Numbered from the stretch's first letter, positions 1 through 10,863 are shown. The stretch: DNA of 52,597 bases from Puniceicoccales bacterium (GCA_031273045.1 JAISSQ010000166.1:1-52597); one strand, 5' to 3'. Notes: generated from the letters alone by a model not told the origin. Made by a program: numbers and translations.

Positions 1-7
1 ATCACAC

Positions 8-1591
8 ATGGCACTCACAGCGTTCACGAGCCGGCTCATCGCAGACACGGGCATCAGCACCGGAGACGAGGGAAAGGGGCGTCTCATACCGGAAGTCATC
101 CGGGAACTCCAAGCGTTGCACGGGCGGGCGGACATCGCCGGCGTCGTGCTCAAGGTCAACGGCGGCGCGAACTCCGGCCACACCGTCGGCGGGCTGAAAC
201 TGAACCTGTTGCCGGGGGGCGTCGTCGAGCGCGACGTCGCCGTGCTCGCGCTGGGCGCCGGCGTCGTCGCCGACCCGCGCAAAATCCACTGGGAGGCGCG
301 GCCGGTCGAGGTGCTCGGCCACGCGGTGTATTCGCGGTTGCTCGTGGACGAGCGGGCGCAGGTCAGCGACGTGTCGCACCGGCTGCTCGACCTCGCGTGG
401 GAGGACTACCGCGTCAACGTCCTCGGTCAACCGCCGCGCGGCAGCACGGGACGCGGAATCACGCCCGCTTACGCCGACGAGGTGTCGCAGTTCCAAATCT
501 ATTTCGCCGACTTCCTCGGCGCGGAGGAGACGGCGTTCGGCGCGTTCTCGGCGAAACTCGACGCGCGCATTGACCGCGCCGAGCGTGTCATCGAGCACGT
601 CTGCCGCGTCTCGCCGCCGCGCTGGAACGAGTTCCTCGAAAAACTCACCGCCGCCGAGCAACGCGCCAACGCGCCGGCAATCGAGCGCGGCGTGTTCGAC
701 GCCGCCGAGTTCGACTTCACCCGCTTCGCCGGCTACGCGCCGTTCCGCCTCAACCGCGCCGCTGTCGCCGACGCCTACTGGCGCGCCGGCAGCGCCCTGC
801 GCGCCAACATCGGCGACGTGCGCGAGCGCATTCTCGCCGACCTCGCCGACGGCCGCTTCATCGTCGGCGAATTCGGACAGGCCTACTGGCTCGACAAGCG
901 GCACGGCTTCCCGCCCAACGTCACCGCCTCGCACACCTACACGCCGGAGTTCTTCCAGAGCGCCGGCATCCCCGCGCAACCCGTCCACACCATCGGCGTC
1001 TGCAAGGCCTACGACACCAAGGTCGGCACCCACACCTTCCTCACGCAAATGGACGACGCGCACCCGCTTGCCGCCCACCTCAAACGCCTCGAATACGGCA
1101 CCAGCACTGGCAGACAGCGAATGGTCGGATGGTGCGACTGCGTCGAAAAAGCCGACGCCCTCCGCTACGGCGGCTACAACGACCTCGTCCTCAACAAACT
1201 CGACGCCCTCTCGCCCGCCGGCGACTGGCACGGCGACACCCTGCGCGTCTGCACCGCCTACCGCGACGCCGCCGGCGCGCTCTACCACGGCGTCCCGCGC
1301 GACGATGCCCTGCGCGGCGCGCTCACGCCCGTTTACGCCGAGTTGCCCGGCTGGCGCGAAGACATCGGCACCGTTCGCCGTTTCGCCGATTTGCCGCCGG
1401 CGGCGCGCCGCTACGTCGCGTTCATCGTGAAAACCATCGGCGAACTCGCCTCGCGCGGCGCCGCCGGCACCGCCGCCGGCGACGGCAAAGCCATTTCTTA
1501 CCCGAACCTCCGCTACATCGGCGTCGGCCCCGACCCTGAACAAATCATCAAGGACGTTCCGCCGGCGGCGGAATTGGTGAAAGAAGCGTAG
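8..1591 (+). CDS. purA: Adenylosuccinate synthetase, long divergent form
   Basis: Catalyses the GTP-dependent joining of IMP and aspartate, the first committed step to AMP, in the cytosol. The P-loop GDEGKGR is at residues 19-25, followed by [21 protein letters not shown], a KAYDTKVGT stretch, [11 protein letters not shown] and NKLDAL, in the order expected for PurA. At 527 residues it is roughly 100 longer than the E. coli type; much of the excess lies between the PAYADE and GQAYWLD segments. The frame stays open to the left edge of the window, so a start upstream cannot be excluded. I chose ATG at 8 because the family motif follows soon after. It converges with argH, whose stop lies 21 nt away. 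The family call is firm; the meaning of the extra segment is unknown. Confidence 0.93.
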   Translation: MALTAFTSRLIADTGISTGDEGKGRLIPEVIRELQALHGRADIAGVVLKVNGGANSGHTVGGLKLNLLPGGVVERDVAVLALGAGVVADPRKIHWEARPVEVLGHAVYSRLLVDERAQVSDVSHRLLDLAWEDYRVNVLGQPPRGSTGRGITPAYADEVSQFQIYFADFLGAEETAFGAFSAKLDARIDRAERVIEHVCRVSPPRWNEFLEKLTAAEQRANAPAIERGVFDAAEFDFTRFAGYAPFRLNRAAVADAYWRAGSALRANIGDVRERILADLADGRFIVGEFGQAYWLDKRHGFPPNVTASHTYTPEFFQSAGIPAQPVHTIGVCKAYDTKVGTHTFLTQMDDAHPLAAHLKRLEYGTSTGRQRMVGWCDCVEKADALRYGGYNDLVLNKLDALSPAGDWHGDTLRVCTAYRDAAGALYHGVPRDDALRGALTPVYAELPGWREDIGTVRRFADLPPAARRYVAFIVKTIGELASRGAAGTAAGDGKAISYPNLRYIGVGPDPEQIIKDVPPAAELVKEA

Positions 1592-1612
1592 GGGGCCACC
1601 GGTAGCGGCGGT

Positions 1613-3373
1613 TCATTCCGGCGTTCCGGTGTCGGCGAGGCGGCGTTTGTGGGAGCCGGCCTGACGCTCGGCCTGTTCGAGCCGCTTGTTCCAGAGCGCG
1701 ATTTGCAGCGCGACCTGCATGGGACCGGGCATGCCCGTGCGTTCGCGCGAGCGCATGGCGACGCCGAGGTCGAACACGCGCGTCCAGTCCTCGCCGAACG
1801 CGGGGTGGATGGCGCGCACCTGTTCGAGCGTGAGCGCGTTGAGCGGGGTCGCCGTTTTTTCGGCGAGCGCGACGGCGGCGCCGACGGCGTGGTGCGCGGC
1901 GCGGAAGGGCACGCCGCGTTTGACGAGGTAGTCCGCGAGGTCGGTCGCGAGCAGGAGCGGGTCGCTCACGGCGGCGGCGCAGCGGTCGGTGCGGAACGCG
2001 AGACCACGGATGACTTCGGCGAGCACGTTGAGGCACAGCAGCGTGGTGTCGAACGAGTCGAACACCGGCGGTTTGTCCTCCTGCAAGTCGCGGTTGTAGG
2101 TCAGCGGCAGTCCCTTGACGAGGGAGAGCAGGGCAGAGACGTTTCCGTTGAGCCGCGCGCTCTTGCCGCGCATGAGTTCGAGCGCGTCGGGGTTGCGTTT
2201 CTGCGGCATGAGCGAGGAACCGGTGGTGAAGCCCTCCGGCAGCGTGACGAGACCGAACTCCGGCGAACTCCAGATAATCAGGTCTTCGGCGACGCGCGAG
2301 AAATGCGAGCCGCACAGTGCGCAGTTGGTCGCGAACTCGATGAACAGGTCGCGGTCGGCGACGGCGTCCATGCTGTTTTGCGTGAGGCGTGCGCGCTCCT
2401 CGGAGTTTCGGAAACCGAGGCGTCGCGCGGCGAAGTCGCGGTCGATGGGCAGCGTGGTGCCGGCGATTGCGCCGGAGCCGAGCGGGCAGAAGTTGGCGTG
2501 GAGTTTGAACTCGCCGAAGCGGTCGAGGTCGCGCCCGAACATCTCGGCGTAGGCGAGCAGGTGGTGCGCCGCGCTCACCGGTTGCGCGCGCTGCAAGTGC
2601 GTGTAGCCGGGGACGAGGATTTCCTGCGAGCGTTCGGCGAGCGCGACGATTGCGCCGAGCAACGCGCGCAACGCGGCGGAGAGTTCGCCGGCGGCGTGCT
2701 TGAAAAAGAGCCGCATGTCGGTGGCGACTTGGTCATTGCGGCTGCGGCCGGCGTGGAGTTTTTCGGCGGCGGGCGTGCGTTCGGCGAGCGCGCGCTCGAT
2801 GTTCATGTGCACGTCCTCCAAGGCGGTGTCCCACTTGAAGCGACCGGCGGTGATTTTGCGCAGAACGGCGGAGAGCGCGGAGTCAATGGCGAGCCGCTCG
2901 GCACCGGTGAGCAGTCCGCACCGGTGGAGCATGGCGGCGTGCGCGCGGCTGCCTCGGATGTCGAACGGCGCGAGGCGCGCGTCGAACGAGACGGACTCGC
3001 CAATGCGCAGCATGAGCGCCGCCGGCGAGGTCGAGAAACGCCCGCCCCACGTGGGCTGGGCACCGGTGCCGGCGGTCTTGGCGGACGCGGTCTTCGCGGA
3101 CGCTGACTTTTTGGGGGTGGGGGGGACGGAAATTTCCGCAGGCGCGGGCGTTTCCGGCTCTTGGGATGGCACCGGTGGCGGCACCGGCGGCGGTGTTTGC
3201 GACACCTCCGACTGCACCGCCGGCGGTGCTTCCGGCGGCACCGGCGGCGGTGCTTCGGGAGCCGGTTCCGGCGCGTTTTCCGTTTCCGGTTCGCGCGCGG
3301 GAACCGGTGGCAGCGGCGGGAGGGAAGTGGTCTGGGCGGGCGGCTGGGGCGCGGCGTTATTCGTCTCTTCCAT
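1613..3373 (-). CDS. argH: Argininosuccinate lyase with Pro/Ala-rich N-terminal extension
   Basis: Splits argininosuccinate into arginine and fumarate, the last step of arginine synthesis. Residues from about 107 onward are a normal ArgH: a WGGRF start, [31 protein letters not shown], and the superfamily signature [11 protein letters not shown]. The first roughly 105 residues are a Pro/Ala/Val/Glu-rich low-complexity extension (PPPVPP-type runs plus [14 protein letters not shown]) absent from ordinary ArgH. The ORF track starts at 3592. I prefer the ATG at 3373 (MEETNN) because the upstream part is arginine/proline shadow sequence overlapping the divergent gene. The core family is near certain; whether the extension is translated in full, or trimmed by an internal start, is open. 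Confidence 0.92.
   Translation of the reverse strand: MEETNNAAPQPPAQTTSLPPLPPVPAREPETENAPEPAPEAPPPVPPEAPPAVQSEVSQTPPPVPPPVPSQEPETPAPAEISVPPTPKKSASAKTASAKTAGTGAQPTWGGRFSTSPAALMLRIGESVSFDARLAPFDIRGSRAHAAMLHRCGLLTGAERLAIDSALSAVLRKITAGRFKWDTALEDVHMNIERALAERTPAAEKLHAGRSRNDQVATDMRLFFKHAAGELSAALRALLGAIVALAERSQEILVPGYTHLQRAQPVSAAHHLLAYAEMFGRDLDRFGEFKLHANFCPLGSGAIAGTTLPIDRDFAARRLGFRNSEERARLTQNSMDAVADRDLFIEFATNCALCGSHFSRVAEDLIIWSSPEFGLVTLPEGFTTGSSLMPQKRNPDALELMRGKSARLNGNVSALLSLVKGLPLTYNRDLQEDKPPVFDSFDTTLLCLNVLAEVIRGLAFRTDRCAAAVSDPLLLATDLADYLVKRGVPFRAAHHAVGAAVALAEKTATPLNALTLEQVRAIHPAFGEDWTRVFDLGVAMRSRERTGMPGPMQVALQIALWNKRLEQAERQAGSHKRRLADTGTPE
3165..3262. repeat. GC-rich low-complexity repeat inside argH extension
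   Basis: A short run of imperfect units such as caccggtggcggcaccgg and ccggcggtgctt encodes the proline-rich part of the ArgH extension. It is made of the same ACCGGT/GCCGGC words that are over-represented across the window, so it looks like local expansion of these words in frame. Confidence 0.7.
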
Positions 3374-3462
3374 GCCGGCAAGGAAGCGCGCTGCGACACT
3401 GCCGGCAAACGCGAAAATCGCCGCTCGCGAGCGCGGCGTCGCGCGCGCTACGTTCGCCGGCA
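3374..3462. promoter_or_regulatory. Divergent intergenic region argH / YugP-like gene
   Basis: These 89 nt separate two divergent starts and must hold at least the argH promoter. A perfect 12-bp palindrome, cgctcgcgagcg, lies at 3422-3433 and could be an operator, but in such GC-rich DNA it may be chance. No convincing -10/-35 pair was seen on either strand. Confidence 0.35.
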
Positions 3463-4140
3463 ATGGGCACCATGGCGGCAAAACTCTCGCTCCTGTTGGT
3501 CGCGCTGATTGTGGCGGCGTTCGCGCTGCCGGTGTGCGCGCTCGCGTCGCTGCGCCGCTCGTGGATGAAGGCGTCGAAAAAGCCGTCGGCATGCGGGCGG
3601 CGCGGCGCGGTCTTCGCGATGCTCGTGGCGCGGCGCGCGGGATTGGAGCAGGTCGGCGTCGCCGAGGGCGGACACCTTTTCCGCGAGCATTTCGACACCG
3701 GTGCCGGCGACATCATTTTGAGCCGCGCCGTGCATGATGGGCGGTCTGTGACGGCACTGGCGCACGCGGCACTGCCGGTGGGGACGCTTCTGCTCGCGCA
3801 GGAAAACGCGACCCCGCAACGGCGTCTCGCGCGCTGGAACCGCGCCACGGCGATTTGCGTGAACATTTTCCCCGTGGTGCTCGCGCTGTTTCTGCTGCAC
3901 CCGGCGCTGTTGCGCTGGCTGCCGGTCGCCGGAGTCCTCTTGTGCGTCATGCCGGCGGTGGGGCAGATTTTGACCTATCCGGCGGCGGCGGCGGCGGCGG
4001 AGCGCGTCCTGCGCGCCGTGCGCGAGAACGCGTTGCTTCCGCCGGAGGAAATGCCGGAGTTCGGCGCGGCGTTGCGAACGGCGGCGCGCCGGCAACTCGC
4101 CGCTCCGCTGCTGGACTGCTTCTGGCTGCGCTGGCTGTAG
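3463..4140 (+). CDS. YugP-like membrane protein lacking the zinc metallopeptidase motif
   Basis: A 225-residue protein with an N-terminal membrane segment and two further hydrophobic stretches in its second half. Its layout follows the YugP family of putative neutral zinc metallopeptidases: membrane anchor, a GA(x)nARR(x)GL helix, a 'HxxxHFDTxxxxIxLSxxVxxGRS' strand region, then AH where YugP has AHEVGHA. Here that segment reads AHAALPVG, so the HExxH glutamate and second histidine are missing. I infer a catalytically dead paralogue, perhaps scaffold or regulator. ATG 3463 and ATG 3472 are both possible starts. The longer track ORF from 3166 overlaps the argH coding region and is rejected. 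It ends 92 nt before manA on the same strand. The family assignment is by eye from remembered YugP features and is moderately sure. Confidence 0.65.
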   Translation: MGTMAAKLSLLLVALIVAAFALPVCALASLRRSWMKASKKPSACGRRGAVFAMLVARRAGLEQVGVAEGGHLFREHFDTGAGDIILSRAVHDGRSVTALAHAALPVGTLLLAQENATPQRRLARWNRATAICVNIFPVVLALFLLHPALLRWLPVAGVLLCVMPAVGQILTYPAAAAAAERVLRAVRENALLPPEEMPEFGAALRTAARRQLAAPLLDCFWLRWL

Positions 4141-4232
4141 CCGTTGCCGGCGGCGCTCCCGTCCGGCGCGCTTCCAGCCGCGCGCTTGCCACCGGCGGCG
4201 TTTGCCGGCAGGGTGCGCGGCTCTTGCTCGCA

Positions 4233-5183
4233 ATGCGTTTTCTCCGGTTCTTGCCAATCTACAAGGAGCGCGTCTGGGGCGGCGACGACTTCGACCGCCA
4301 CCTCGGACGGGCTGTGCCCGCACACAGCAATCCCTACGGCGAGAGTTGGGAGATTTCCGACCGCGACGACGCGCAGTCCGTCGTTGCCGGTGGCGCGTTC
4401 GCCGGCGCGACGCTGCGCTCGCTCATCGCGCAAGAGACCGGCTGGCTCATGGGGCGCGGCTGGCCGCCGGCAGCGCGCTTTCCGCTGTTGGTCAAATGGC
4501 TTTCGTGCCGCGAGCGCCTGAGTTTGCAGGTGCACCCGCCGGAGGAATTGGCGCGGGAACTCGGCGGCGACGCCAAGAACGAACTCTGGTATATCGCCGC
4601 CGCCGAGCCGCACGCCGCGCTCATCGCCGGTTTCAAGCGCGGCGCGACGCGCGAGAAGTTCGCCGCCCTCTTGGAGCGCAACGACCTCGAACCGATTCTG
4701 CACCGCTTTCCCGTCGCCGCCGGTGACGCGCTCTACACGCCCAGCGGGCGCGTGCACGCCATTGACGCCGGCTGCTTCATTCTCGAAGTGCAGCAGAACT
4801 CGGACACCACCTACCGCGTCTATGACTGGGGGCGGCCGCGCGAACTGCACGTCGAGCAGTCGCTGCGCTGCGCCAATTTCAACGACCACGAGCCGGCGCC
4901 GTTGCGCCACTCCGAAGGCGAACTGCTCATCACGGACAGCGCGGGGTTCCGAACGCGCGCGTTCGCGCTCGCCGCCGGTGACGCCCTTCCGCCGCACGCC
5001 GCAGAAACGCCGGCGGTGGTCGGCGTCGTCGCCGGCGAACTCGCCGAGCGCGCGGACGGCTCCGTCCTGCGCGCGGGCGACAATGTCATCCTGCCGGCGG
5101 CGGAACGCTTCGACTTCGTCGCCACGCGCCCGACGCGCGTCCTGCTCACAGACGAATTCGCCGCCGCCGCCGGTGCCGTCTAA
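4233..5183 (+). CDS. manA: Mannose-6-phosphate isomerase, class I
   Basis: Interconverts fructose-6-phosphate and mannose-6-phosphate, feeding GDP-mannose synthesis. The 316-residue protein shows the cupin-type metal site: LSLQVHP near residue 95, KNELWYI soon after (family KxExWY), and a later GRVHAID supplying the last ligand region. It opens with MRFLRFLPIYKERVWGG, matching the usual '...yKexiWGG' start, which fixes ATG 4233 against the much longer track ORF from 3855. It sits directly before gmd and an rmd-like gene, consistent with a nucleotide-sugar supply unit. No Shine-Dalgarno is seen before the start. Confidence 0.9.
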   Translation: MRFLRFLPIYKERVWGGDDFDRHLGRAVPAHSNPYGESWEISDRDDAQSVVAGGAFAGATLRSLIAQETGWLMGRGWPPAARFPLLVKWLSCRERLSLQVHPPEELARELGGDAKNELWYIAAAEPHAALIAGFKRGATREKFAALLERNDLEPILHRFPVAAGDALYTPSGRVHAIDAGCFILEVQQNSDTTYRVYDWGRPRELHVEQSLRCANFNDHEPAPLRHSEGELLITDSAGFRTRAFALAAGDALPPHAAETPAVVGVVAGELAERADGSVLRAGDNVILPAAERFDFVATRPTRVLLTDEFAAAAGAV

Positions 5184-6329
<1,146 letters not shown>

Positions 6330-6414
6330 GCACCGGCACCGGTCGAAACACACCCCGCTAACGTTGACACCGCCGCCGCCCCGTCGCCCCGCCGCTCCGC
6401 TGAAACAAACGTCC

Positions 6415-7422
6415 ATGAACAAGAAAGTCCTCGTCACCGGCTGCAACGGCTTCACCGGACGCTGGCTCGTCCCGCTCCTGCACGAGCGCGGCTTTGATGT
6501 CGTCGGACTCGAACGGGGGTCGGCGGCACCGTTGGCGGCGGCGGCACCGGCAGCACCGGTGACTTCGTCGGCGGGCGAAATCCGGCGCGTCCTGTGCGAC
6601 CTCAACGACGCCGCCCGTCTGCGCGAAGTCGTCGCCGGCATCGCGCCGACGCACGTCCTGCACCTCGCCGCCATCTCCTTCGTCGGCCACGCCGGCGAGG
6701 AGGATTTCTACCGCGTCAACCTCTTCGGCACCCAGAACCTGCTCGACGTCCTCGAAGCGCTCCCCGTCCCGCCCGAAAAGGTCATCCTCGCCAGCACCGC
6801 CAACATTTACGGCACCCCTGCCGACGGGCGCGCCGTCCTCGACGAGTCCGCGCCACCGGCACCGGTGAACCACTACGCCATCAGCAAACTCGCGATGGAG
6901 TTCATGGCGCGCACCCGCTTCGCCCGCCTCCCAATCCTCATCACGCGCCCGTTCAACTACACCGGTCCCGGACAGGCGGAGCACTTCGTCATCCCCAAAA
7001 TCGTCGCCCACTTCCGCCGCCGCGCCCCACGCATCGAACTGGGAAACATCAACGTCAGCCGCGATTTCTCCGACGTGCGCGATGTCGCCCGTTGCTACGC
7101 CGCCCTGCTCGAAACCGGCGACACCACCGGTGACACCGTCGGTGGTGACGCCGCCGCCGGTGGTGGTGCCGCCGGTGGTGCGCCCCGTCCGCGCATCGTC
7201 AACATTTGCAGCGGCACCGGCACTGCCCTGCGCGACATCATCGCGCGCTTGGAGCACCTTGCCGGCTACCGCATTGAGGTCGCCGTCAACCCGCGCTTCG
7301 TCCGCGCCAACGAGATTCCCTCGCTCGTCGGCTCGAACGCCGCCCTGCGCGCCGCCACCGGTGGCGTCGTTCCGCAAATCCCCATCGGGCAAACCCTCGC
7401 CGACATGCTGGCGCAGGGGTGA
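6415..7422 (+). CDS. rmd: GDP-6-deoxy-4-ketomannose reductase-like NAD-dependent epimerase/dehydratase
   Basis: Likely reduces the Gmd product to GDP-D-rhamnose. Extended SDR features are TGCNGFTGRWL at residues 8-18, STANIYG, HYAISKLAMEFM (Tyr/Lys pair) and RPFNYTGPGQ. The C-terminal substrate region has NICSGTGTALRDII. The 335-residue protein carries a Gly/Thr/Ala-rich insertion (TGDTTGDTVGG... about residues 233-256) encoded by CACCGGTG-type repeats where Rmd proteins normally run straight through. ATG 6415 is preferred to a TTG at 6364. It sits 85 nt after gmd on the same strand. Symbol rmd is by family and context; a related epimerase activity cannot be excluded. Confidence 0.8.
   Translation: MNKKVLVTGCNGFTGRWLVPLLHERGFDVVGLERGSAAPLAAAAPAAPVTSSAGEIRRVLCDLNDAARLREVVAGIAPTHVLHLAAISFVGHAGEEDFYRVNLFGTQNLLDVLEALPVPPEKVILASTANIYGTPADGRAVLDESAPPAPVNHYAISKLAMEFMARTRFARLPILITRPFNYTGPGQAEHFVIPKIVAHFRRRAPRIELGNINVSRDFSDVRDVARCYAALLETGDTTGDTVGGDAAAGGGAAGGAPRPRIVNICSGTGTALRDIIARLEHLAGYRIEVAVNPRFVRANEIPSLVGSNAALRAATGGVVPQIPIGQTLADMLAQG
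7114..7181. repeat. GGTG/CCGGTG low-complexity tract inside rmd-like gene
   Basis: About 68 bp made almost wholly of ACCGGTGAC, GGTGGTG and GCCGCCGGTGG units. It encodes a flexible Gly/Thr/Ala stretch in an otherwise conserved reductase and keeps the frame. Confidence 0.7.
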
Positions 7423-7493
7423 GGAAGAGTGCCGCCGGTGAGTGCCGCCGGTTCGGGAACCACCGCCGGCGCGCGCTTGTCTCCCGCGCCCTT

Positions 7494-9047
7494 ATGCCAA
7501 CTCTCCCCGCTCTCTCCGCCAGCCGCGCCGCCGCCGGTGACGCCGCTGCCGCCCCGTTTTTCCCGCGCCGCTCGTTCATCAAGGGAATCCTCGCCGCGGG
7601 CGCGTTCCCGTTCGTCGCGAAGGCGGCGACGCCCTTCTCGTGGGGCGCGAACAAGGGGGCGTCCGCGCCCTCGCAAAAAGTGCGCATCGCCTACATCGGC
7701 ATCGGCAACCAAGGCGCCAGCGACATCGGCGCGCTCGACCGCACGGGGCTGACCGAGGTGGTCGCGCTGTGCGACACCGAAATCGGGCACAAGCGCACGC
7801 AGGGCACGCTCAAAAAGCACCCGGACGCGGCGCGCTTCCGCGACTTCCGCGAACTGTTCGACAAGAAGGGCAAGGAGTTCGACGCCGTGCTGGTCGCCAC
7901 GCCGGACTTCTCGCACTTCCCCGCCGCGATTCTCGCGCTCTCGCAGGGCAAGCACGTGTTCGTCGAGAAGCCCGTCTCGCACACGTTCGACCAGATTGAG
8001 CGGCTCATCGCCGCCGAGAAAAAATACAAGACCAGCACCGGCGGCGCGCTCGTCACCCAGATGGGCAACCAAGGCCACTCGTCGGCGAACTACTACCAGT
8101 TCCGCGAGTGGACGCAGGCGGGGCTGCTCGACGGCGTCACCAAAATCGTCGCGCACATGAACAGCGCGCGCCGCTGGCACTGGACGATTAAGAAGAACTG
8201 GCGCCACCTCGACGCCTTCCTGCCCAAGCAGGACGTCCCCGCGTGGCTCGACTGGGAGGCGTGGCTCGCCACCGCCGGCGGACACGACTTCAACGCCGGT
8301 TACCTCTCCGGCGAATGGCGCTCGTGGTTCGACTTCGGCAACGGCGCGCTGGGCGACTGGGGCGCGCACATCTTCGACACCGCGCACGAGTTCCTCCGCC
8401 TCGGACTGCCCACCGCCGTCACCGCCGTCAAACTCGAAGGCCGCAACCCGTTCGTCTATCCGCAGGCCAGCACGCTACGCTTCCAGTTCGCCGCGCGCGA
8501 CGCCGCAGACCCGAAAAAATTCCCCGCCGTCGAACTGCTCTGGTATGACGGGCAGAAGAACATCCCCAAACTCCCCAAGACCGCCGTGGCGGTCGAGGAG
8601 GACAAGAGCATCCCGAAATCCGGCGGCGGTTCGGACAAGCGCGCCGCGAAAGCGCCCGCCCCAGGCAAGGAAATCTACACCGCCGGCGGCGCGATTTTCC
8701 AAGGCGCCTCGCACGGCTCCGTCCTCAAAGTCATCGAAAGTGGCAAAACCGGCATCTCCAAGAACGCCGCCGACCTGCCGCAATACCGCAAGGACAAGCC
8801 CGACGCGCACTACAAGGGCTTCCTCACCGCCATCATCACCGGCGGCAAAACCACCTCGCCCTTCCACGTCTCCGGCCCACTGTGCCAAACGATGGCGCTG
8901 GGCGTCATCGCGCAGCGCGTGGCAAAGGAAGGCGAAACGCTCGCGTTCGACCCCGTCGCGAAACGCATCACGAACAACGACGCCGCGAACGCCCTCCTCA
9001 CCCACGTCCCGCCCCGCGCCGGCTGGGAACAGTTCTACAAAATGTAG
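7494..9047 (+). CDS. Tat-exported Gfo/Idh/MocA family oxidoreductase
   Basis: A 517-residue predicted NAD(P)-dependent sugar oxidoreductase of the secreted kind common in Planctomycetes and Verrucomicrobia. The N-terminus carries a twin-arginine signal, FPRRSFIKGILAAGAFPFV, before the mature domain. The Rossmann fold begins with IAYIGIGNQGASDIG, and the family mark EKPVSHTF follows. The middle (RRWHWTIKKNW, WLDWEAWL, GALGDWGAHIFD) matches the bacterial-type C-terminal substrate domain. It probably acts in the periplasm on sugars or glycosides, with the cofactor bound before export. ATG 7494 precedes the Tat motif; the track start at 7419 overlaps the upstream stop. It is the last gene of the plus-strand run and converges on the kinase gene. 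Its substrate is unknown. Confidence 0.88.
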   Translation: MPTLPALSASRAAAGDAAAAPFFPRRSFIKGILAAGAFPFVAKAATPFSWGANKGASAPSQKVRIAYIGIGNQGASDIGALDRTGLTEVVALCDTEIGHKRTQGTLKKHPDAARFRDFRELFDKKGKEFDAVLVATPDFSHFPAAILALSQGKHVFVEKPVSHTFDQIERLIAAEKKYKTSTGGALVTQMGNQGHSSANYYQFREWTQAGLLDGVTKIVAHMNSARRWHWTIKKNWRHLDAFLPKQDVPAWLDWEAWLATAGGHDFNAGYLSGEWRSWFDFGNGALGDWGAHIFDTAHEFLRLGLPTAVTAVKLEGRNPFVYPQASTLRFQFAARDAADPKKFPAVELLWYDGQKNIPKLPKTAVAVEEDKSIPKSGGGSDKRAAKAPAPGKEIYTAGGAIFQGASHGSVLKVIESGKTGISKNAADLPQYRKDKPDAHYKGFLTAIITGGKTTSPFHVSGPLCQTMALGVIAQRVAKEGETLAFDPVAKRITNNDAANALLTHVPPRAGWEQFYKM

Positions 9048-9095
9048 GCGAAAAACCGCGCCGCCGCTGCCGGTGGTTGCCCGATGGCGGGGGCG

Positions 9096-9130
9096 CGTTA
9101 TTTCAATTTTTCTTGTTTTTGGAAATAACG
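9096..9130. other. AT-rich stem-loop between convergent genes
   Basis: A perfect 9-bp inverted repeat, cgttatttc and gaaataacg, flanks a 17-nt T-rich loop. It lies between the convergent oxidoreductase and kinase genes. It is AT-rich in a GC-rich setting and is not a classic GC-stem terminator, but could still end transcription or bind a protein. Confidence 0.45.
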
Positions 9131-9150
9131 TCTGCTCTTATTTCCATGTT

Positions 9151-9306
9151 TGGAGTGCCGACTTTCAAGTCGGCTCGGCGGTGGTGCGGCGGTAGCCGCC
9201 ATCCTTTACTCTTTTTTAGAGAAGCAAGGCGGCTGCGCCGCATCTCCTCCAAGCCGACTTGAAAGTCGGCGCTCCATGTGTGGGGCGCTCCGTGTGTATC
9301 GGCTTA
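9151..9306 (+). repeat. Dispersed inverted-repeat element, copy 1
   Basis: Outer arms tggagtgccgactttcaag... (9151-9175) and its reverse complement (9252-9276) match at 24 of 25 positions. Each arm itself contains a ccgactt/aagtcgg hairpin. The inner part (ggtagccgcc... ggcggctgcgccgc) is again roughly inverted around a T-rich centre. The right flank, gcgctcc...tatcggctta, recurs near 26.45 kb and 46.26 kb. The final tta is the complement of the kinase stop codon. No transposase is present, so this is a non-autonomous or structural element. Confidence 0.8.
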
Positions 9307-10863
9307 AATCGGGTGCAGGGAGACGCGCAGGTGGAGGGCTTGGGAGAAGGAGGCGCGGGAGGCGAGGCAGATTTGGTCACCGTCGCTGACCGGTGCGCCG
9401 CGTTCGAGGGCAAGACCGTTCAGAACCGTCCAATTCCGTGTCCCTTTGACGGGAACGACGAGCCATTCGCCGTTTGCCCAGCGCGCCTCGAACTGGGCGG
9501 CTTCGGCGAAAACGCTCTGCGGGGAGCAACGGGCGAGCAGGTCGCGTCCGACCCACGAGGTGTTGCGCACCTCGACGCTTCCGACGTCGCCGGTGAGAAC
9601 GAGCGCGATGGTCGGCGGCGCGGACTTGTCACCGGCGGCGGCGGCGGGCGGGACGAGCGAGGGGACGCGCTGCGCGGGGCGCAGACGCGGAAGCGGGGCG
9701 AATTTTCGCGGCGCCGGCGGCACCGGCGGCAGACCGGAAGCGTCGCTGCCGACGCTTCCGACGGAACTTCCCGCACCGCCCTGACCGGCGGTCGTTCCCG
9801 AACTTCCGCCGGAGCCGACCTGCGCGTGCGTTGGCGGCGCATAGCGCACCGCCGCCGGCGCGAACCCTGCCGCCGGCGCGGTTGCTGCCGGTGCCGGTGG
9901 CGGCGGCGCGTAAACCGTTGCCGGTGGCGGCGTGTCGTCAATGCCGGCGAGTGGCAGGAAGAGTGCGTGCAGTTCGCCCATTTCGGGGCGTTCGCGGGCG
10001 ATGGGTGCGAGGGCGCGCCGCAGACCCTGCGCGGCGGCGATGGCGGCGGCGGGGTCGTTGAGCCGTCCCTGAAAGAGAATTCCCGGCGGGGTGCCGGCGC
10101 GCGCCTTGGCGAGATACTCGGTGGTGTCGGAACTGATGTAGGGGTGTCCTTGCCCCAGCAGTTCGTAGAGGATGAGGGCGGACGTGAACACGTCGGACGC
10201 CAGCACGGGGATGACGCCGCCGCCGAGCAGGTGTTCGGGTGAGTGGTAGTTGGGCGTGCCGATGTAGCCCTGTTTGCCGTGCCACGGGGCGCGCCGGTCG
10301 GCGAAGAAGGCGTAGTCCATGTCAATCAGCAGCGGGCGGAAGCCGACGCCGGCGCGCGTCGGCAACATCTGCACGTTCGCCGGTTTGAGGTCGCCGTGGA
10401 CGATTCCCGCCATGCGCAGCCGCTTCATTCCGGCGAGGAAGACCTTTGCCATGACCACGCGCTGCGGCCAGCGCAGCGTCTCCGGTGCCGCGCGCGCGCG
10501 TCGCAACAAGTGTTCGAGGTCGTGCCCGCCGTCAATGAACTCGAACGCCTGAAAGAGCGTCGGTTCGGGGCTGCCGCCGACGCGCGCCTCGAACAGCGCG
10601 TGGGCGCGCACGCAGTAGTCGCCGACCCCGCTGTCCGCGAGCCGCTTGGTCAGGTCGCGCTGGTGGTTGAAGTAGGAGCGATACCACGACGACGCCGGTG
10701 CCGGCGACGTGTAGCACTTCATGAAGACCTTGGTGCCGGCGGAGTCGAACGCCTCGAAGGAGTTCGCCATCTGCCCACGGTGGAGCATCCGACCGAGGCG
10801 GTAGGTCTCGCCGTTGGGCGGAGACGGGACGAGGACCGAGTTTTCGCGCGGGATTACAGGCAT
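9304..10863 (-). CDS. Ser/Thr protein kinase with probable C-terminal FHA domain
   Basis: A 519-residue cytosolic kinase-like protein. Residues about 20-310 form the kinase: a candidate ATP lysine in VFMKC (K49), the catalytic loop HGDLKPANVQ at 156-165, and GTPNYHSPE at 202-210. The usual DFG is DMD (181-183), so the metal-binding aspartate is kept but the glycine is lost, and HRD is HGD. A Pro/Ala/Gly/Ser-rich linker (about 310-410) leads to a C-terminal segment (SVEVRNTSWVGRDLL... WTVLNGLALERGAPVSDGDQICLA) that looks like an FHA phosphothreonine-binding domain. It starts 9 nt after the VWA gene stop and is probably co-transcribed with it. Its TAA lies at the end of repeat copy 1. The kinase call is strong, the FHA call moderate. 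Confidence 0.85.
   Translation of the reverse strand: MPVIPRENSVLVPSPPNGETYRLGRMLHRGQMANSFEAFDSAGTKVFMKCYTSPAPASSWYRSYFNHQRDLTKRLADSGVGDYCVRAHALFEARVGGSPEPTLFQAFEFIDGGHDLEHLLRRARAAPETLRWPQRVVMAKVFLAGMKRLRMAGIVHGDLKPANVQMLPTRAGVGFRPLLIDMDYAFFADRRAPWHGKQGYIGTPNYHSPEHLLGGGVIPVLASDVFTSALILYELLGQGHPYISSDTTEYLAKARAGTPPGILFQGRLNDPAAAIAAAQGLRRALAPIARERPEMGELHALFLPLAGIDDTPPPATVYAPPPPAPAATAPAAGFAPAAVRYAPPTHAQVGSGGSSGTTAGQGGAGSSVGSVGSDASGLPPVPPAPRKFAPLPRLRPAQRVPSLVPPAAAAGDKSAPPTIALVLTGDVGSVEVRNTSWVGRDLLARCSPQSVFAEAAQFEARWANGEWLVVPVKGTRNWTVLNGLALERGAPVSDGDQICLASRASFSQALHLRVSLHPI

Noticed and set aside
2-1543. Minus-strand 513-residue ORF over purA and plus-strand 485-residue ORF over argH
   Set aside because: Both are antisense to genes with complete family motifs and show no domain of their own.
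9150-9389. Small ORFs in the repeat elements (also 26257-26577 and 46119-46820)
   Set aside because: Their peptides come from inverted-repeat DNA and recur in several frames; no ribosome site or conserved domain.
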